From contig JAHZGA010000010.1 in the NCBI GenBank assembly GCA_019421005.1, forward strand, positions 1 to 33,362: a DNA stretch of 33,362 bases. Direction: 5' to 3'. This document shows positions 6,304-15,332 of the stretch, one piece after another; the first letter of the stretch is position 1, and the number at the start of each line of letters is the position of its first letter. Under the pieces are notes generated by a model that was not told the origin of the DNA, did no database searches, and saw nothing but the letters and a program-made list of their open reading frames with translations. The translations under genes were made by a program, and so were the position numbers. The DNA comes from a bacterium. GTDB taxonomy: Bacteria; Bacillota_I; Bacilli_A; RF39; UBA660.

Positions 6304-7464
6304 ATGGAAAAAAGTATAATTAAAGTTATAAAAATTATTTCTATATTATCATTTATTTGCCCAATGATTGTTCATGCTACAACCTTGAAAGAATATGAAG
6401 ATCAAGTAGCAAAATATACAGCTGAATTGAAAGAAAAAAAGGATAATATTGCAAAAAATACAGAAGAAGTTAATAAAATAAAAAATAGAATTAATACAAT
6501 TAAAAATCAAATCGATGAAACTGGTAAAGAGATTGAAACATTAGAAAGTGAAATTAAAAAAAGTAATCAGGAAATAGAAGATAAACAAACGGAAATTAAA
6601 AAAATTGCTAATTACTATCAATTATCAGGAGATGAAAATTTCTATTTGGAATATATTTTAGGCGCTGATAGTATTACTGATATGATTTATCGATATTCAA
6701 TTTCTGAACAATTAGCAGATTATAATGATAAAATGATAAAAGAATTAGATGAATTAATAAAAGCCAATGAACAAAAGAAAACAGAATTAAATAAAAAACA
6801 ATCAGAACTTGGCGAATTAAACCAAAAATTATATAAAGAGCAAAGTAAAATAGAGGAAGATATAGCTAAAATAGAAGGAACCCTACCTTCAACAGAAGGT
6901 CAAATAGCTTTTTATCAAGAGAGAGTTGAATATTACAAATCTAAAGGTTGTAGTTCAAATGATGTAATTGGTGTTACTTGTGATGTACCAGTTCAAGTTA
7001 GTCGTGATAACTCTTCAGTAGACCCAGGCGCTATTGTAGGTACAAATGGATTTAGATTTCCAGTAAATGGGGGAATAATTACTCAAAGTTATGGAAATTA
7101 TGGTCATAAAGGAACAGATATAGGAAAATATTGTGGGGCACCTATTTATGCAGTTGCTGCTGGAACGGTTTATTATGTAGGAAGCGATTTAGATACTTAT
7201 GGAGCCTTAATGGTTTTAATTGTCCATAATGTTAATGGTCGACTAGTATTTTCACAATATGCCCATTTAAGTGGTTATAATGTTTCTGTTGGACAAGAGG
7301 TTACTAATGATACAGTTATTGGATATATGGGCGATACAGGATACTCATTTGGATGTCATTTACATTTAGAAATGTCAGTTGACTATGGATGGGCTTACAA
7401 TGCAATTTACCCAGATTATGTAGGATATATTACAAATCCATTTAATTATGTACCATATCCTTAA
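6304..7464 (+). CDS. Secreted M23-family peptidoglycan endopeptidase with coiled coil
   Basis: 386 residues from the ATG at 6304 (AGAGGT upstream); a longer frame starts inside the promoter and is rejected. A signal peptide covers residues 1-26 (basic start, hydrophobic core, VHA cleavage site). Residues about 28-215 are heptad-rich coiled coil, and 255-386 form a LytM/M23 domain with Zn ligands His268 and Asp272 (GHKGTDIG) and HLH at 352-354. The architecture is that of EnvC/CwlO-like cell-division hydrolases or their activators; here the catalytic residues are present, so it is probably an active DD- or DL-endopeptidase. A CwlD-like amidase gene follows. Confidence 0.88.
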   Translation: MEKSIIKVIKIISILSFICPMIVHATTLKEYEDQVAKYTAELKEKKDNIAKNTEEVNKIKNRINTIKNQIDETGKEIETLESEIKKSNQEIEDKQTEIKKIANYYQLSGDENFYLEYILGADSITDMIYRYSISEQLADYNDKMIKELDELIKANEQKKTELNKKQSELGELNQKLYKEQSKIEEDIAKIEGTLPSTEGQIAFYQERVEYYKSKGCSSNDVIGVTCDVPVQVSRDNSSVDPGAIVGTNGFRFPVNGGIITQSYGNYGHKGTDIGKYCGAPIYAVAAGTVYYVGSDLDTYGALMVLIVHNVNGRLVFSQYAHLSGYNVSVGQEVTNDTVIGYMGDTGYSFGCHLHLEMSVDYGWAYNAIYPDYVGYITNPFNYVPYP

Positions 7465-7523
7465 AAAATAGAATATAAAGTTTAAAATAAAATATAAAAA
7501 CATATATTTAAATAGGTGAGTTT

Positions 7524-8186
7524 ATGCTTAAATATAAAATATATGTTTTAATTTTGCTTTTAATAGGAATAGTAAGTTTTAATATAGTAGGCGCGAAAAC
7601 AAATGAATTACCTTTATTAGGTAAAGTTATATATGTTGATCCTGGACATGGAGGTTTGGACCCCGGGGCTATGTATAAAAATATCAAAGAAAAAGATATT
7701 AACTTAAGCATCAGCAAAAAATTGCAATTAAAATTAGAAAAATTAGGCGCGATTGTATATTTAACTAGATATGGCGATTATGACCTATCAGTAACAAATA
7801 CTCAGAATAGAAAAAGAAGTGATTTATCAAGAAGAGGAAATATCATTAATCGTTCAAAATGTGATCTTTATTTATCAATTCATTTAAATGCTGAAATTTC
7901 AAGTAGTTATAATGGTGCTCAAGCTTTTTATAGTACTAATAATGATGAAAATAAAAAAATTGCTGATATAATGCAAAAAGAATTTAAAAATAAATTAAAT
8001 TCTAAACTTAATTACAAAAAAATAACTAATTTATATTTAAACAAACGAGTAAAACAACCAGGAGTATTATTAGAAGTAGGTTTTTTAAGTAACCCGAATG
8101 AAAGATACCTATTAAAAACTGATGATTATCAGAATAAAGTAGCCAATACGATATTAAATGGGGTAATAAAGTATTTTAAAGGCTAA
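7524..8186 (+). CDS. cwlD: N-acetylmuramoyl-L-alanine amidase, CwlD-like (Amidase_3)
   Basis: 220 residues. A signal anchor covers residues 5-24, and the Amidase_3 domain follows with DPGHGG (His42), Glu56 in the next helix, SIHLNA (His120) and the catalytic LLEVGFLSN (Glu184). Length and lack of extra domains match CwlD, which removes stem peptides from muramic acid during cortex formation in spore formers. No other cortex gene is nearby, and a vegetative amidase of the same family cannot be excluded. ATG with AGGTGAG; 59 bp behind the M23 gene, so possibly on the same transcript. The word GGCGCGA occurs twice in this gene (7590, 7746). Confidence 0.8.
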   Translation: MLKYKIYVLILLLIGIVSFNIVGAKTNELPLLGKVIYVDPGHGGLDPGAMYKNIKEKDINLSISKKLQLKLEKLGAIVYLTRYGDYDLSVTNTQNRKRSDLSRRGNIINRSKCDLYLSIHLNAEISSSYNGAQAFYSTNNDENKKIADIMQKEFKNKLNSKLNYKKITNLYLNKRVKQPGVLLEVGFLSNPNERYLLKTDDYQNKVANTILNGVIKYFKG

Positions 8187-8256
8187 AAAAAATGTCATAT
8201 GATAAATATTCTAAAATATGGTTACCATAGTATATTTTTAATAGGAGGATATAATT

Positions 8257-10881
8257 ATGGAACCAAAAATTGACTTAAATGGACTTAATGAAAAACAAGT
8301 AGTAAAAAATCGCCAAAAATATGGAACTAATCAAATAAGTAATAAAAATAGTAATAGTTTTTTTAAACTTTTAATCGAATCTTTAGGTGATCCTATTATT
8401 AAAATATTACTAATTGCTTTAGCAATTAAGACTGTTTTCTTATTTAAAGATTTTGATTGGTTTGAAACTTTAGGAATTGTAATTGCTATTTTTTTAGCAT
8501 CGTTTATTTCAAGTATATCAGAATACGGAAGTGAAAAAGCATTTACAAGATTACAAGCTGAAGCTTCTAAAATTAAGTGTCGGGTAAAAAGAAATAAAGT
8601 TATAAAAGAAATACCAATTGATGAAATAGTTAAAAATGATATTGTTTTATTACAACCAGGAGATAAAATTCCTGCTGATGGAATTATTATAGATGGAAAT
8701 ATAAGTGTCGATGAATCATCTTTAAATGGAGAAACAAGAGAAATATACAAAGAAAAAACAACTAATATAACTAATCCTTTAAAAAATAGTTTAGTTTATA
8801 GAGGAACAGTTGTTTATTCATCTAAAGCAACAATGTTAGTTACTAAAGTTGGTGATCAAACAGTTTATGGTTCCCTTGCTTTAGAACTTCAAGAAAATCA
8901 GCCTGATAGTCCAATGAAAATAAGATTGCGCCATTTAGCTAATATTATTAGTAAAATGGGATATATAGGGGCATTTTTAGTCGCGTTCTCTTATCTTTTT
9001 TCTGTTATTATAATTGACAATAACTTTGATTTTTTAGCAATAAAACAAACCTTAAATAATTTTCATCTTATGTTTAGTTACTTAATACATGCTTTAACAT
9101 TATGTGTAACTATCATAGTAGTAGCAGTTCCTGAAGGCCTACCTATGATGATAACTTTAGTTTTATCTTCCAATATGAAAAGAATGTTAAAAAATAATGT
9201 TTTGGTAAGAAAACTAATTGGAATAGAAACAGCTGGTAGTTTAAATATTTTATTTACCGATAAAACTGGTACTTTAACTAAAGGAAAATTAGAAGTTATT
9301 AATTACATGAGTGCTGATTTCAAAAACTATAGAACTGAAAAAGAATTAGAAAAATACCCTAAATTACATTATATTGTTAAAAACTCAATGGTATGTAATA
9401 ATGAAAGTAGTTATAGTAATGATAAAATAATAGGTGGAAATATAACTGATCAGGCTTTATTAAAATTCATAAAATCTCCCGTTAATAACATAAAAAAATT
9501 ATATTCTAAACCATTTGATAGTAAAGATAAATATTCATATACAACTATTGATGTTGGTTCAAAGGTTCATTTAATAAAAGGTGCACCGGAAATAATTATT
9601 CCCAAATGTAGCTATTATTTTGATTCATCTGCTTCTAAAAAGGTTTTAATAGATAAAAAAAGAATTAATCAAGAATTAGAAAACGCGACTAAAAAAGGTA
9701 TAAGAGTAATTGCTCTGGCATCTAAAGAAAGCTTAAATTTTAGTCTAGAAAGATTAACGTTTATAGGATTAGTATTTATTAAAGATGAGGTAAAAGATGA
9801 AGCAATTGAAGGATTAAATTTAGTAAGACAAGCCCATATTCAAACAGTTATGATAACTGGGGATAATAAAAATACTGCTTTAGCAATAGGAAAAGAAATT
9901 GGTTTATATAAAAATGAAAATGACATTGTTTTAACTTCGGATGAACTTAAATTAAAAACTGATGAAGAAATAAAAGAATTATTACCTAATATTAAAATTA
10001 TAGCTCGAGCATTACCACAAGATAAAAGTCGTTTAGTAAAAATAAGTCAAAGTAAAGGTTTAGTTGTAGGAATGACTGGGGATGGAGTAAATGATGCACC
10101 AGCATTAAAAAAAGCAGATGTTGGGTTTGCTATGGGAAGTGGAACTGAAGTTTCTAAAGAAGCAAGTGATATTGTGATATTAGATGATAATTTTCTATCA
10201 ATTTCTAAAGCTATTTTATTTGGTAGAACTATATTTAAAAGTATCAGAAAATTCATTATTTTCCAGTTAACTATAAATTTATGTGCCGTTTCTTTATCTA
10301 TAATAGGACCTTTTATAGGAATAGAAACACCAGTTACAGTTATTCAAATGTTATGGATTAACATGGTTATGGATACACTTGCAGGAATAGCATTCGCATT
10401 TGAGCCACCACTAAAAGAGTATATGAATGAGTATCCTAAAAGAAAAGATGAACCAATTATAAACAATTATATGTTGAATGAAATTTTATTTACAGGTGTT
10501 TATTCCGCACTTTTATGTATTATGTTTTTAAAAATACCATTTATTCATGACCTATTTAGAACAGGAGAACATGATAAATATTTTATGACAGGATTTTTCG
10601 GATTATTTATTTTTATGGGTATATTCAATAGTTTTAATTCTAGAACCCATCGCTTAAATATATTTGCTAATTTATCAAAAAATAAAGCCTTTATTCTAGT
10701 TATTTCTTTTATATTAATAATTCAATTATATTTGATTTATTTCGGAGGAAATCTTTTTAGAACAGCTGGACTTAATCTATTTGAATTAATAATAATGATA
10801 TTACTATCAGCAACGGTTATTCCAATTGACTGGATAAGAAAAATCTATTTAAAAAGAAAAAATTTAAAATTTGGAGTATAA
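8257..10881 (+). CDS. P2B-type Ca2+-transporting P-type ATPase
   Basis: 874 residues. It shows an N-terminal cation ATPase domain, the actuator motif SLNGET, VPEGLPM in M4 (Glu293 is the Ca2+ ligand position), the phosphorylation site DKTGTLTKG (Asp335), MITGD, and the hinge TGDGVNDAP (Asp609 in GDG). M6 reads INMVMDTLAG and is followed by FEPP, which is the plasma-membrane Ca2+-ATPase pattern rather than the SERCA one. It exports Ca2+ in exchange for protons. Start ATG with AGGAGG. It lies alone, 70 bp after the amidase gene. Bacterial members of this family are common in Firmicutes; nothing looks broken. Confidence 0.92.
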   Translation: MEPKIDLNGLNEKQVVKNRQKYGTNQISNKNSNSFFKLLIESLGDPIIKILLIALAIKTVFLFKDFDWFETLGIVIAIFLASFISSISEYGSEKAFTRLQAEASKIKCRVKRNKVIKEIPIDEIVKNDIVLLQPGDKIPADGIIIDGNISVDESSLNGETREIYKEKTTNITNPLKNSLVYRGTVVYSSKATMLVTKVGDQTVYGSLALELQENQPDSPMKIRLRHLANIISKMGYIGAFLVAFSYLFSVIIIDNNFDFLAIKQTLNNFHLMFSYLIHALTLCVTIIVVAVPEGLPMMITLVLSSNMKRMLKNNVLVRKLIGIETAGSLNILFTDKTGTLTKGKLEVINYMSADFKNYRTEKELEKYPKLHYIVKNSMVCNNESSYSNDKIIGGNITDQALLKFIKSPVNNIKKLYSKPFDSKDKYSYTTIDVGSKVHLIKGAPEIIIPKCSYYFDSSASKKVLIDKKRINQELENATKKGIRVIALASKESLNFSLERLTFIGLVFIKDEVKDEAIEGLNLVRQAHIQTVMITGDNKNTALAIGKEIGLYKNENDIVLTSDELKLKTDEEIKELLPNIKIIARALPQDKSRLVKISQSKGLVVGMTGDGVNDAPALKKADVGFAMGSGTEVSKEASDIVILDDNFLSISKAILFGRTIFKSIRKFIIFQLTINLCAVSLSIIGPFIGIETPVTVIQMLWINMVMDTLAGIAFAFEPPLKEYMNEYPKRKDEPIINNYMLNEILFTGVYSALLCIMFLKIPFIHDLFRTGEHDKYFMTGFFGLFIFMGIFNSFNSRTHRLNIFANLSKNKAFILVISFILIIQLYLIYFGGNLFRTAGLNLFELIIMILLSATVIPIDWIRKIYLKRKNLKFGV

Positions 10882-10883
10882 AA

Positions 10884-10911
10884 TTGACTAATTTTAAAAA
10901 AGGTATATAAT
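10884..10911 (+). promoter_or_regulatory. Promoter of the lipoprotein gene
   Basis: TTGACT (10884-10889), 16-bp spacer, TATAAT (10906-10911). Transcription would start near 10918, leaving a leader of about 10 nt that is essentially the ribosome binding site. Confidence 0.75.
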
Positions 10912-10928
10912 ATGTCTTGAGGTGTTTT

Positions 10929-11522
10929 ATGAAATTAAAATTAAATCAGAAAGCTTTATCAATAATTTTGGCAACTTCGTTTATAATTTTTCCTGCAGGT
11001 TGCTCTGGTGAAAAAGTTGTAACAGAACAACAGGTAATCGCTAGTGAAGATGAAGTAGTAAATCATTTTTCGGAATTAGAAAATCAATTTGAAAGTGAAA
11101 TTATTAAGGATGATTTAAAAGAAATGAAAAATTCAATAGATAAAATTCTAGTAGAAATGATAGGCTTTATCTTCTATGATGAAGAATATAAGGGAGTAAC
11201 TTTTAATGAATTGACAGATAGTAGTAAGGAAAAAATAACTTCTTCATGGATGAGAATTGAACAGATTATATCTACATATTATCCAGATTATAAAATTGAT
11301 TTAAAAAATGGAACTGATAATGCTTGTGAACTTTGGAATAATGGAAAAGAAACAATTGATCAAAAATTATCAGAAAAAATAGGCGTAGAAAATTGGACAA
11401 ATATAAAAGAGGATGTAATAAATGATTTTAATGATGTTGCTGATTTAACACAAGAAGGGTATGATAAAGCTAGTGTTTATATAAAAGAAAAGATGGACAA
11501 TTGGTATAAAAGGAAAAAATAG
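10929..11522 (+). CDS. Predicted lipoprotein of unknown function
   Basis: 197 residues from the ATG at 10929 (TGAGGTG upstream); a TTG further upstream sits at the transcription start and is rejected. A lipoprotein signal peptide ends in FPAGC (lipidated Cys25). The mature part is acidic and helical with no motif I recognise. Its own promoter and a perfect terminator make it a single-gene unit between the Ca2+-ATPase and the agr locus. Confidence 0.7.
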   Translation: MKLKLNQKALSIILATSFIIFPAGCSGEKVVTEQQVIASEDEVVNHFSELENQFESEIIKDDLKEMKNSIDKILVEMIGFIFYDEEYKGVTFNELTDSSKEKITSSWMRIEQIISTYYPDYKIDLKNGTDNACELWNNGKETIDQKLSEKIGVENWTNIKEDVINDFNDVADLTQEGYDKASVYIKEKMDNWYKRKK

Positions 11523-11540
11523 AAAATATTTTTTCCTTTT
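11508..11540 (+). terminator. Perfect 14-bp hairpin terminator of the lipoprotein gene
   Basis: AAAAGGAAAAAATA pairs fully with TATTTTTTCCTTTT around the loop GAAAA. The left arm contains the last codons. The arm itself supplies the T-tract, so it would also end transcripts from the other strand. Confidence 0.85.
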
Positions 11541-11556
11541 AATATGCTAATAGTAA

Positions 11557-11585
11557 TTGATTTTATTGGAAAAATATGGTAAATT
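11557..11585 (+). promoter_or_regulatory. Probable promoter of the agrA-agrA-agrC unit
   Basis: TTGATT (11557-11562), 17-bp spacer, TAAATT (11580-11585) preceded by TGG, an extended -10. The ribosome binding site AAGGAG follows at 11597. Confidence 0.45.
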
Positions 11586-11609
11586 TATGATAGGTTAAGG
11601 AGTGATGTG

Positions 11610-12326
11610 ATGGTTAATTTTATAATATGTGAGGATGATGAAGAAACACTAACTCATGTGGAAAATATAATTGATAGGTTTATGATGAAAAATTCGTTAG
11701 CATATAAAGTACGCAAATTCAACGATTATAATGAAAGTTTTATTAAAATAATGAAGGAACCAACTTATAGTAAGGTCTATATATTGGATATACAACTACC
11801 GTCTAAATCTGGAATTGATATAGCTAGAAATATTAGAAATAATGATGTTAATAGTGTAATAATTTTTCTAACTCAACATGAAGAATTAGGGTTAACAATT
11901 TTAAAAAATGAATTAATGTTTCTTTCGTTTATTAACAAATATGACAATTATGAAAATAGATTGGAAATATCTATTAAAAAAGCTTTAGAAGTTTTAAAGG
12001 TAAGAAAATCAATTCGTTTTGAAGAAAGAGGAATTATATATAATATCCCAGCTGATGAAATATTATATATAACTAGAGATAGTGTAGAAAGAAAATTAGT
12101 GATAAAAACACTTCACTCGGAAATTAGAGTTAATAAGACTTTAATAGAATTGAAGTAATTATTGGGATCAACATTTATTCAAACCCATAAATCTTGTATT
12201 GTAAATAAAGATAAAGTTTTGTTTATAAATAAGCAAAGTAGAATTATTAGATTTAGTAATGATGAAGAAATAGATTTGTTGTCATTGAAGTATAAAAAGG
12301 ATTTATTAAATAACATAAGTAAATAA
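11610..12326 (+). pseudogene. LytTR response regulator (AgrA-like) interrupted by an in-frame TAA
   Basis: The frame from ATG 11610 (AAGGAG at 11597) encodes a receiver domain (EDD acidic pocket, LDIQLPSKSG with the phospho-acceptor Asp, FLTQ, INK) and most of a LytTR DNA-binding domain, then stops at TAA 12156-12158. The same frame continues at 12159 with LLGSTFIQTHKSCIVNKDK and runs to TAA 12324-12326, aligning residue for residue with the next gene, where MDM stands in place of the stop region. So a single nonsense change removed about 55 C-terminal residues, the last part of the LytTR fold. The shortened protein (about 182 residues) could still be made and phosphorylated. Confidence 0.85.
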
Positions 12327-12336
12327 GGTGAAGAAA

Positions 12337-13050
12337 ATGAATGTAAATTTTATTGTCTGTGATGATGATGAGAATGTTTTAAGTAGTATAGATAAAATTA
12401 TTTCAAAATATATGATGGGTAATCAATTAACATATAAAACTCATTTATTTAATGATTATGATAAAAAATTCATGCAAATAATTAAGGATGCAGTACCTAA
12501 TAAGGTATATATTCTTGATATTGAAACGCCTAGTAAATCAGGTATTGACGTAGCGCGTTTAATTAGAAATTTTGATATGAAAAGTGCAATTATATTTTTG
12601 ACAAGCCATGAAGAGCTAGGAGCAGTCGTTTTAAGGAATGAACTAGTGTATATTTCTTTTATCAATAAGTTTGAAGATTATGAAGCAAGATTAGAAAAGT
12701 CAATAAAAAAATCTTTAGAGTTACTTGAAGTAAAAAAGATTATTCGTTTTAATGAAAGAGGCTCAATTTATAGTTTTGATATTGATAATATATTATATGT
12801 AAAGCGAGATGGTATAGAAAGAAAATCAATTATCAAGACAACTTATACTGAATTTAAAATTAATAAAACTTTAACTGAACTTATGGATATGTTGGGAAAA
12901 AGTTTTGTTAGAACTCATAAGTCTTGTATTGTTAATATAAATAATGTATCTTGTGTTAATAAAAATAATAATACTATTTATTTTAAGAATGGAGAAAAAA
13001 TCGATTTGTTGTCAGCAAAGTATAAGAAGGAGATGGAACGAATTGGGTAA
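12337..13050 (+). CDS. agrA: LytTR-family response regulator, AgrA-like
   Basis: 237 residues from ATG 12337; AAGGTG lies six bases upstream, and this start matches the paralogue better than the GTG at 12328. The receiver domain (1-120) has DDD at 9-11, the phospho-acceptor Asp61 in YILDIETPSKSG, FLTS and INK. The LytTR domain (about 130-235) ends with FVRTHKSCIVN and KYKKEM, typical of AgrA. It is an intact tandem copy of the broken regulator before it. Its end overlaps the histidine kinase gene, so both are translated from one message. It should switch on target promoters on phosphorylation by the AgrC-like kinase. Confidence 0.88.
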   Translation: MNVNFIVCDDDENVLSSIDKIISKYMMGNQLTYKTHLFNDYDKKFMQIIKDAVPNKVYILDIETPSKSGIDVARLIRNFDMKSAIIFLTSHEELGAVVLRNELVYISFINKFEDYEARLEKSIKKSLELLEVKKIIRFNERGSIYSFDIDNILYVKRDGIERKSIIKTTYTEFKINKTLTELMDMLGKSFVRTHKSCIVNINNVSCVNKNNNTIYFKNGEKIDLLSAKYKKEMERIG

Positions 13051-14365
13051 TACTGTACTTGAGATAGTTAATAATACCGTTATAGGTATTTTAATGACAT
13101 TAATTCACACATATATTTGGACAAAATTATTTAAAGAAAAATTGATTAAAAAGAATTTATATGTATTAATAATTTTAGTGTTTATGACTTTGGCAATTAT
13201 TTTAAATATCATGATTAACGAAAAATATTTAAAAATTATTTTAGGAACAATTATATTATTAATCTTTTGTAAACTTTTATCAAAAAAATCTATAGCTAAT
13301 TGTATTTTGGCTTCACTTATATCACAATTTATATTGATGATTTCTGAAATAATTTTCACATTATTAATGATATTTGTAACTGACATGAGTATGCAAGAAA
13401 TAGCTGATAAATATACTAATACAATAATAATTAATTTGGTAGTTGTAGTTATTTCAATTTTAATAGCAAAATTTTGTAAATTAAATAAATTATTTGATAA
13501 AATCATAACAAAAATTGATAGAGTTGGTAAGTACGAAATGACAATATTTACAATTTTATTAATTATTACTGTTAGTTTATTGGAAGTTAGTTGCTATTAT
13601 AAAATTAATAGAACTTTATTGTTAATAATTAATACTTCATTTATATTCTTTTATACCTTTATAATTTTAAAAATGTTTAATACTAAAAACGAATATTTAA
13701 TAATAGATGATAAATATAATAAATCTAAAAATAGTTTAGATGAGTATCAATCAGTGATAAATCGTTATAGAATAGATAATCATGAAAACAAGGGTCAATT
13801 ACGTAGATTAAAAAGTAAAATTGATGCTAGAAATACTGTTGCTATGGAATATATTGATGAAATATTAAAATTAAGAGTTAGGGATAATGAGAAAATTTTA
13901 AATAAAACTAAAATAATACCTGAATGTGATTTAAAAGTTATAATGGATGCCAAAATAGTGAGTATGGAAAAACAAAATATTAAAAATATTGTTCATGTTG
14001 ATAATGAAATAAGAACAGTTGATTTTATTGAAATGGATAATAAACTAATGGACGATATCTGTAAAATAATTGGTGTTTATTTAGATAATGCAATAGAAGC
14101 AGTAGAAGATTTATCATATAAAGAGATTAGTTTAAATATATATGTTTACGAAGATGATATGTATATATCAGTAGTTAACAATTATGGTGATATAATTGAT
14201 CTTGATAAAATTGGTGAAGTAGGTTATACAACTAAATCTGATGGTCATGGTTATGGATTACCATTAGTTTCTGAAATAATTGAAAAAAATCCTAAATTAG
14301 ATAGTGAAACGTACGTTGATGAAAAAATATTTAAGCAAACTTTAAAAATTTCTGATTACAAATAA
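13043..14365 (+). CDS. agrC: AgrC-like GHKL sensor histidine kinase
   Basis: About 440 residues if it begins at TTG 13043, which lies 10 bases behind AAGGAG and overlaps the agrA end by 8 bp; a longer frame (from 12944) runs inside agrA and is not a credible start. Six or seven hydrophobic segments (to about residue 210) form the peptide-sensing membrane domain. The phosphorylated His is His247 (DNHENKGQLRRLKSK), the N box is YLDNAIEAVED (Asn349), and the G box DGHGYGLPLV follows. This is the HPK10 type that senses cyclic autoinducing peptides. The matching agrD and agrB genes lie just downstream on the other strand. Confidence 0.88.
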   Translation: MGNTVLEIVNNTVIGILMTLIHTYIWTKLFKEKLIKKNLYVLIILVFMTLAIILNIMINEKYLKIILGTIILLIFCKLLSKKSIANCILASLISQFILMISEIIFTLLMIFVTDMSMQEIADKYTNTIIINLVVVVISILIAKFCKLNKLFDKIITKIDRVGKYEMTIFTILLIITVSLLEVSCYYKINRTLLLIINTSFIFFYTFIILKMFNTKNEYLIIDDKYNKSKNSLDEYQSVINRYRIDNHENKGQLRRLKSKIDARNTVAMEYIDEILKLRVRDNEKILNKTKIIPECDLKVIMDAKIVSMEKQNIKNIVHVDNEIRTVDFIEMDNKLMDDICKIIGVYLDNAIEAVEDLSYKEISLNIYVYEDDMYISVVNNYGDIIDLDKIGEVGYTTKSDGHGYGLPLVSEIIEKNPKLDSETYVDEKIFKQTLKISDYK

Positions 14366-14389
14366 AAAAAGATGAAAATCTTTTTTTTT
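14364..14389 (+). terminator. Terminator of the agrA-agrC unit
   Basis: AAAAAAAGAT pairs with ATCTTTTTTT around GAAA, followed by further T. Confidence 0.8.
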
Positions 14390-14395
14390 GAATAC

Positions 14396-14425
14396 AAAAA
14401 CCTCATTTCTTGGAAACGGGGTTTT
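14396..14425 (-). terminator. Terminator of the agrBD unit (minus strand)
   Basis: On the minus strand AAAACCCC pairs with GAGGTTTT (one G-T pair) and is followed by a T-rich tail. On the plus strand no T-tract follows, so it serves the leftward transcript. Confidence 0.65.
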
Positions 14426-14446
14426 ATAAGATAGATATTAAAATTA

Positions 14447-14566
14447 TTATTTGATTAAGCTCTTTGGCATTTCTACTTCGTCCATTAACCAAGTACCACA
14501 TGCTTGACTTCCAATACCAGCAGATTTAATTCCTAAAGTTTTTAATATTGTTGCGAAAAATTTCAT
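14447..14566 (-). CDS. agrD: AgrD-type cyclic lactone autoinducer precursor
   Basis: 39 residues from the ATG at 14566, preceded by a perfect AGGAGG. An amphipathic N-terminus (MKFFATILKTLGIKSAG) is followed by the peptide core SQACGTWLM and the acidic tail DEVEMPKSLIK. The core end and tail closely match staphylococcal AgrD (IMDEVEVPKEL), where AgrB cuts just before Asp-Glu and closes a thiolactone on the Cys. Cut in the same place, the ring would run from Cys23 to Met28. It follows agrB by 56 bp on the same strand and faces the agrC kinase. A longer frame into agrB has no support. Confidence 0.93.
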   Translation of the reverse strand: MKFFATILKTLGIKSAGIGSQACGTWLMDEVEMPKSLIK

Positions 14567-14622
14567 ACTTTTCCTCCTTTCGCTATTTATATTTAAATTT
14601 AAAAGCGCTTTAAATTTAAGAC

Positions 14623-15225
14623 CTAAGTAGTACAATAATTTTTGTAATTATTGTAAGGCATTTTGAATACCATATATGTAATAGGTGATATAATCACACA
14701 CTGTGTTAACAAAGCTAATAATAAGCAATTGCTAGTAAAGTTATTATTTATATTTAATAAAATAACAACATAAACGCACGCTATTAGAGTTGAAATAACT
14801 TTATAAGTTAATCTTCTTTTAGGATTAATAATTGGTCTTTTATGTGTATCAGCAGGACTGTTTTTGAACATTAAGACAATTCCTAAAATTCCCATAATAA
14901 ATTTTACTTCGTATGATAATGTTATTATCATACTTATATACGGAATACCAATAAATAATATTGTTGAAGCGATTAAACAAATCCAACTTTTAGATGCATG
15001 AATACCAAATGATGGTGTTCTGATAATAGCATATATAAAAGTGAAAATTAATACTTCTTTTAATATTCCAATTAAAAATGATAAAAAGAAAATTACTATT
15101 AGTTTAGTTATTAAAATATATATAGAAACTAAACCATATTCAATTTCTTCTAGACTTACATTGCTTATTCCTGGATTGTATTTTTTAATTATGTCCATGC
15201 AATTATTAATTATATATTTTCGCAT
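14623..15225 (-). CDS. agrB: AgrB-type peptidase, processes the autoinducer
   Basis: 200 residues. The catalytic pair His76 and Cys83 (FGIHASKSWIC) has the spacing of seven seen in AgrB of Staphylococcus aureus. Hydrophobic helices surround it, and a cytoplasmic loop PADTHKRPINPKRR-like segment (about residues 124-139) matches the family. AgrB cleaves the AgrD tail and forms the thiolactone at the membrane. ATG with AGAGGT eight bases upstream. In S. aureus the order is agrBDCA in one operon; here B and D are transcribed against C and A. Confidence 0.92.
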   Translation of the reverse strand: MRKYIINNCMDIIKKYNPGISNVSLEEIEYGLVSIYILITKLIVIFFLSFLIGILKEVLIFTFIYAIIRTPSFGIHASKSWICLIASTILFIGIPYISMIITLSYEVKFIMGILGIVLMFKNSPADTHKRPIINPKRRLTYKVISTLIACVYVVILLNINNNFTSNCLLLALLTQCVIISPITYMVFKMPYNNYKNYCTT

Positions 15226-15303
15226 AGCATCATACCTCTTTCAAACAATTCCATTTTACCACCATAATATAAATAGGAAATTATAAATAGGTTAATGATA
15301 TAG

Positions 15304-15332
15304 AATATAAGTATAAGATAACAATATTTCAA
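15304..15332 (-). promoter_or_regulatory. Probable promoter of agrBD (minus strand)
   Basis: On the minus strand TTGAAA (15332-15327) and TATATT (15309-15304) are 17 bp apart, about 80 bp before the agrB start. I looked for paired LytTR repeats upstream of it and found none that convince. Confidence 0.45.

Noticed and set aside
8218..8228. Palindrome ATGGTTACCAT upstream of the Ca2+-ATPase gene as an operator
   Set aside because: Only a 5-bp arm with one central base, and the pairing does not extend outward; too short to support.
11610..12326. Stop codon as recoding (alternative genetic code)
   Set aside because: The stop is TAA, which is not reassigned in Mollicutes code, and TGA ends genes at 26467 and 32212, so the standard code applies.
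13105..13506. 133-codon open frame on the minus strand inside agrC
   Set aside because: It lies wholly opposite a well-supported kinase gene, has no ribosome binding site, and its Ile/Asn/Lys-rich content is what antisense of a membrane gene gives. The same holds for other antisense frames, for example at 1398-1721 and 8331-8750.
15041..15286. 81-codon plus-strand frame opposite agrB
   Set aside because: Antisense of the agrB membrane gene, without a ribosome binding site.
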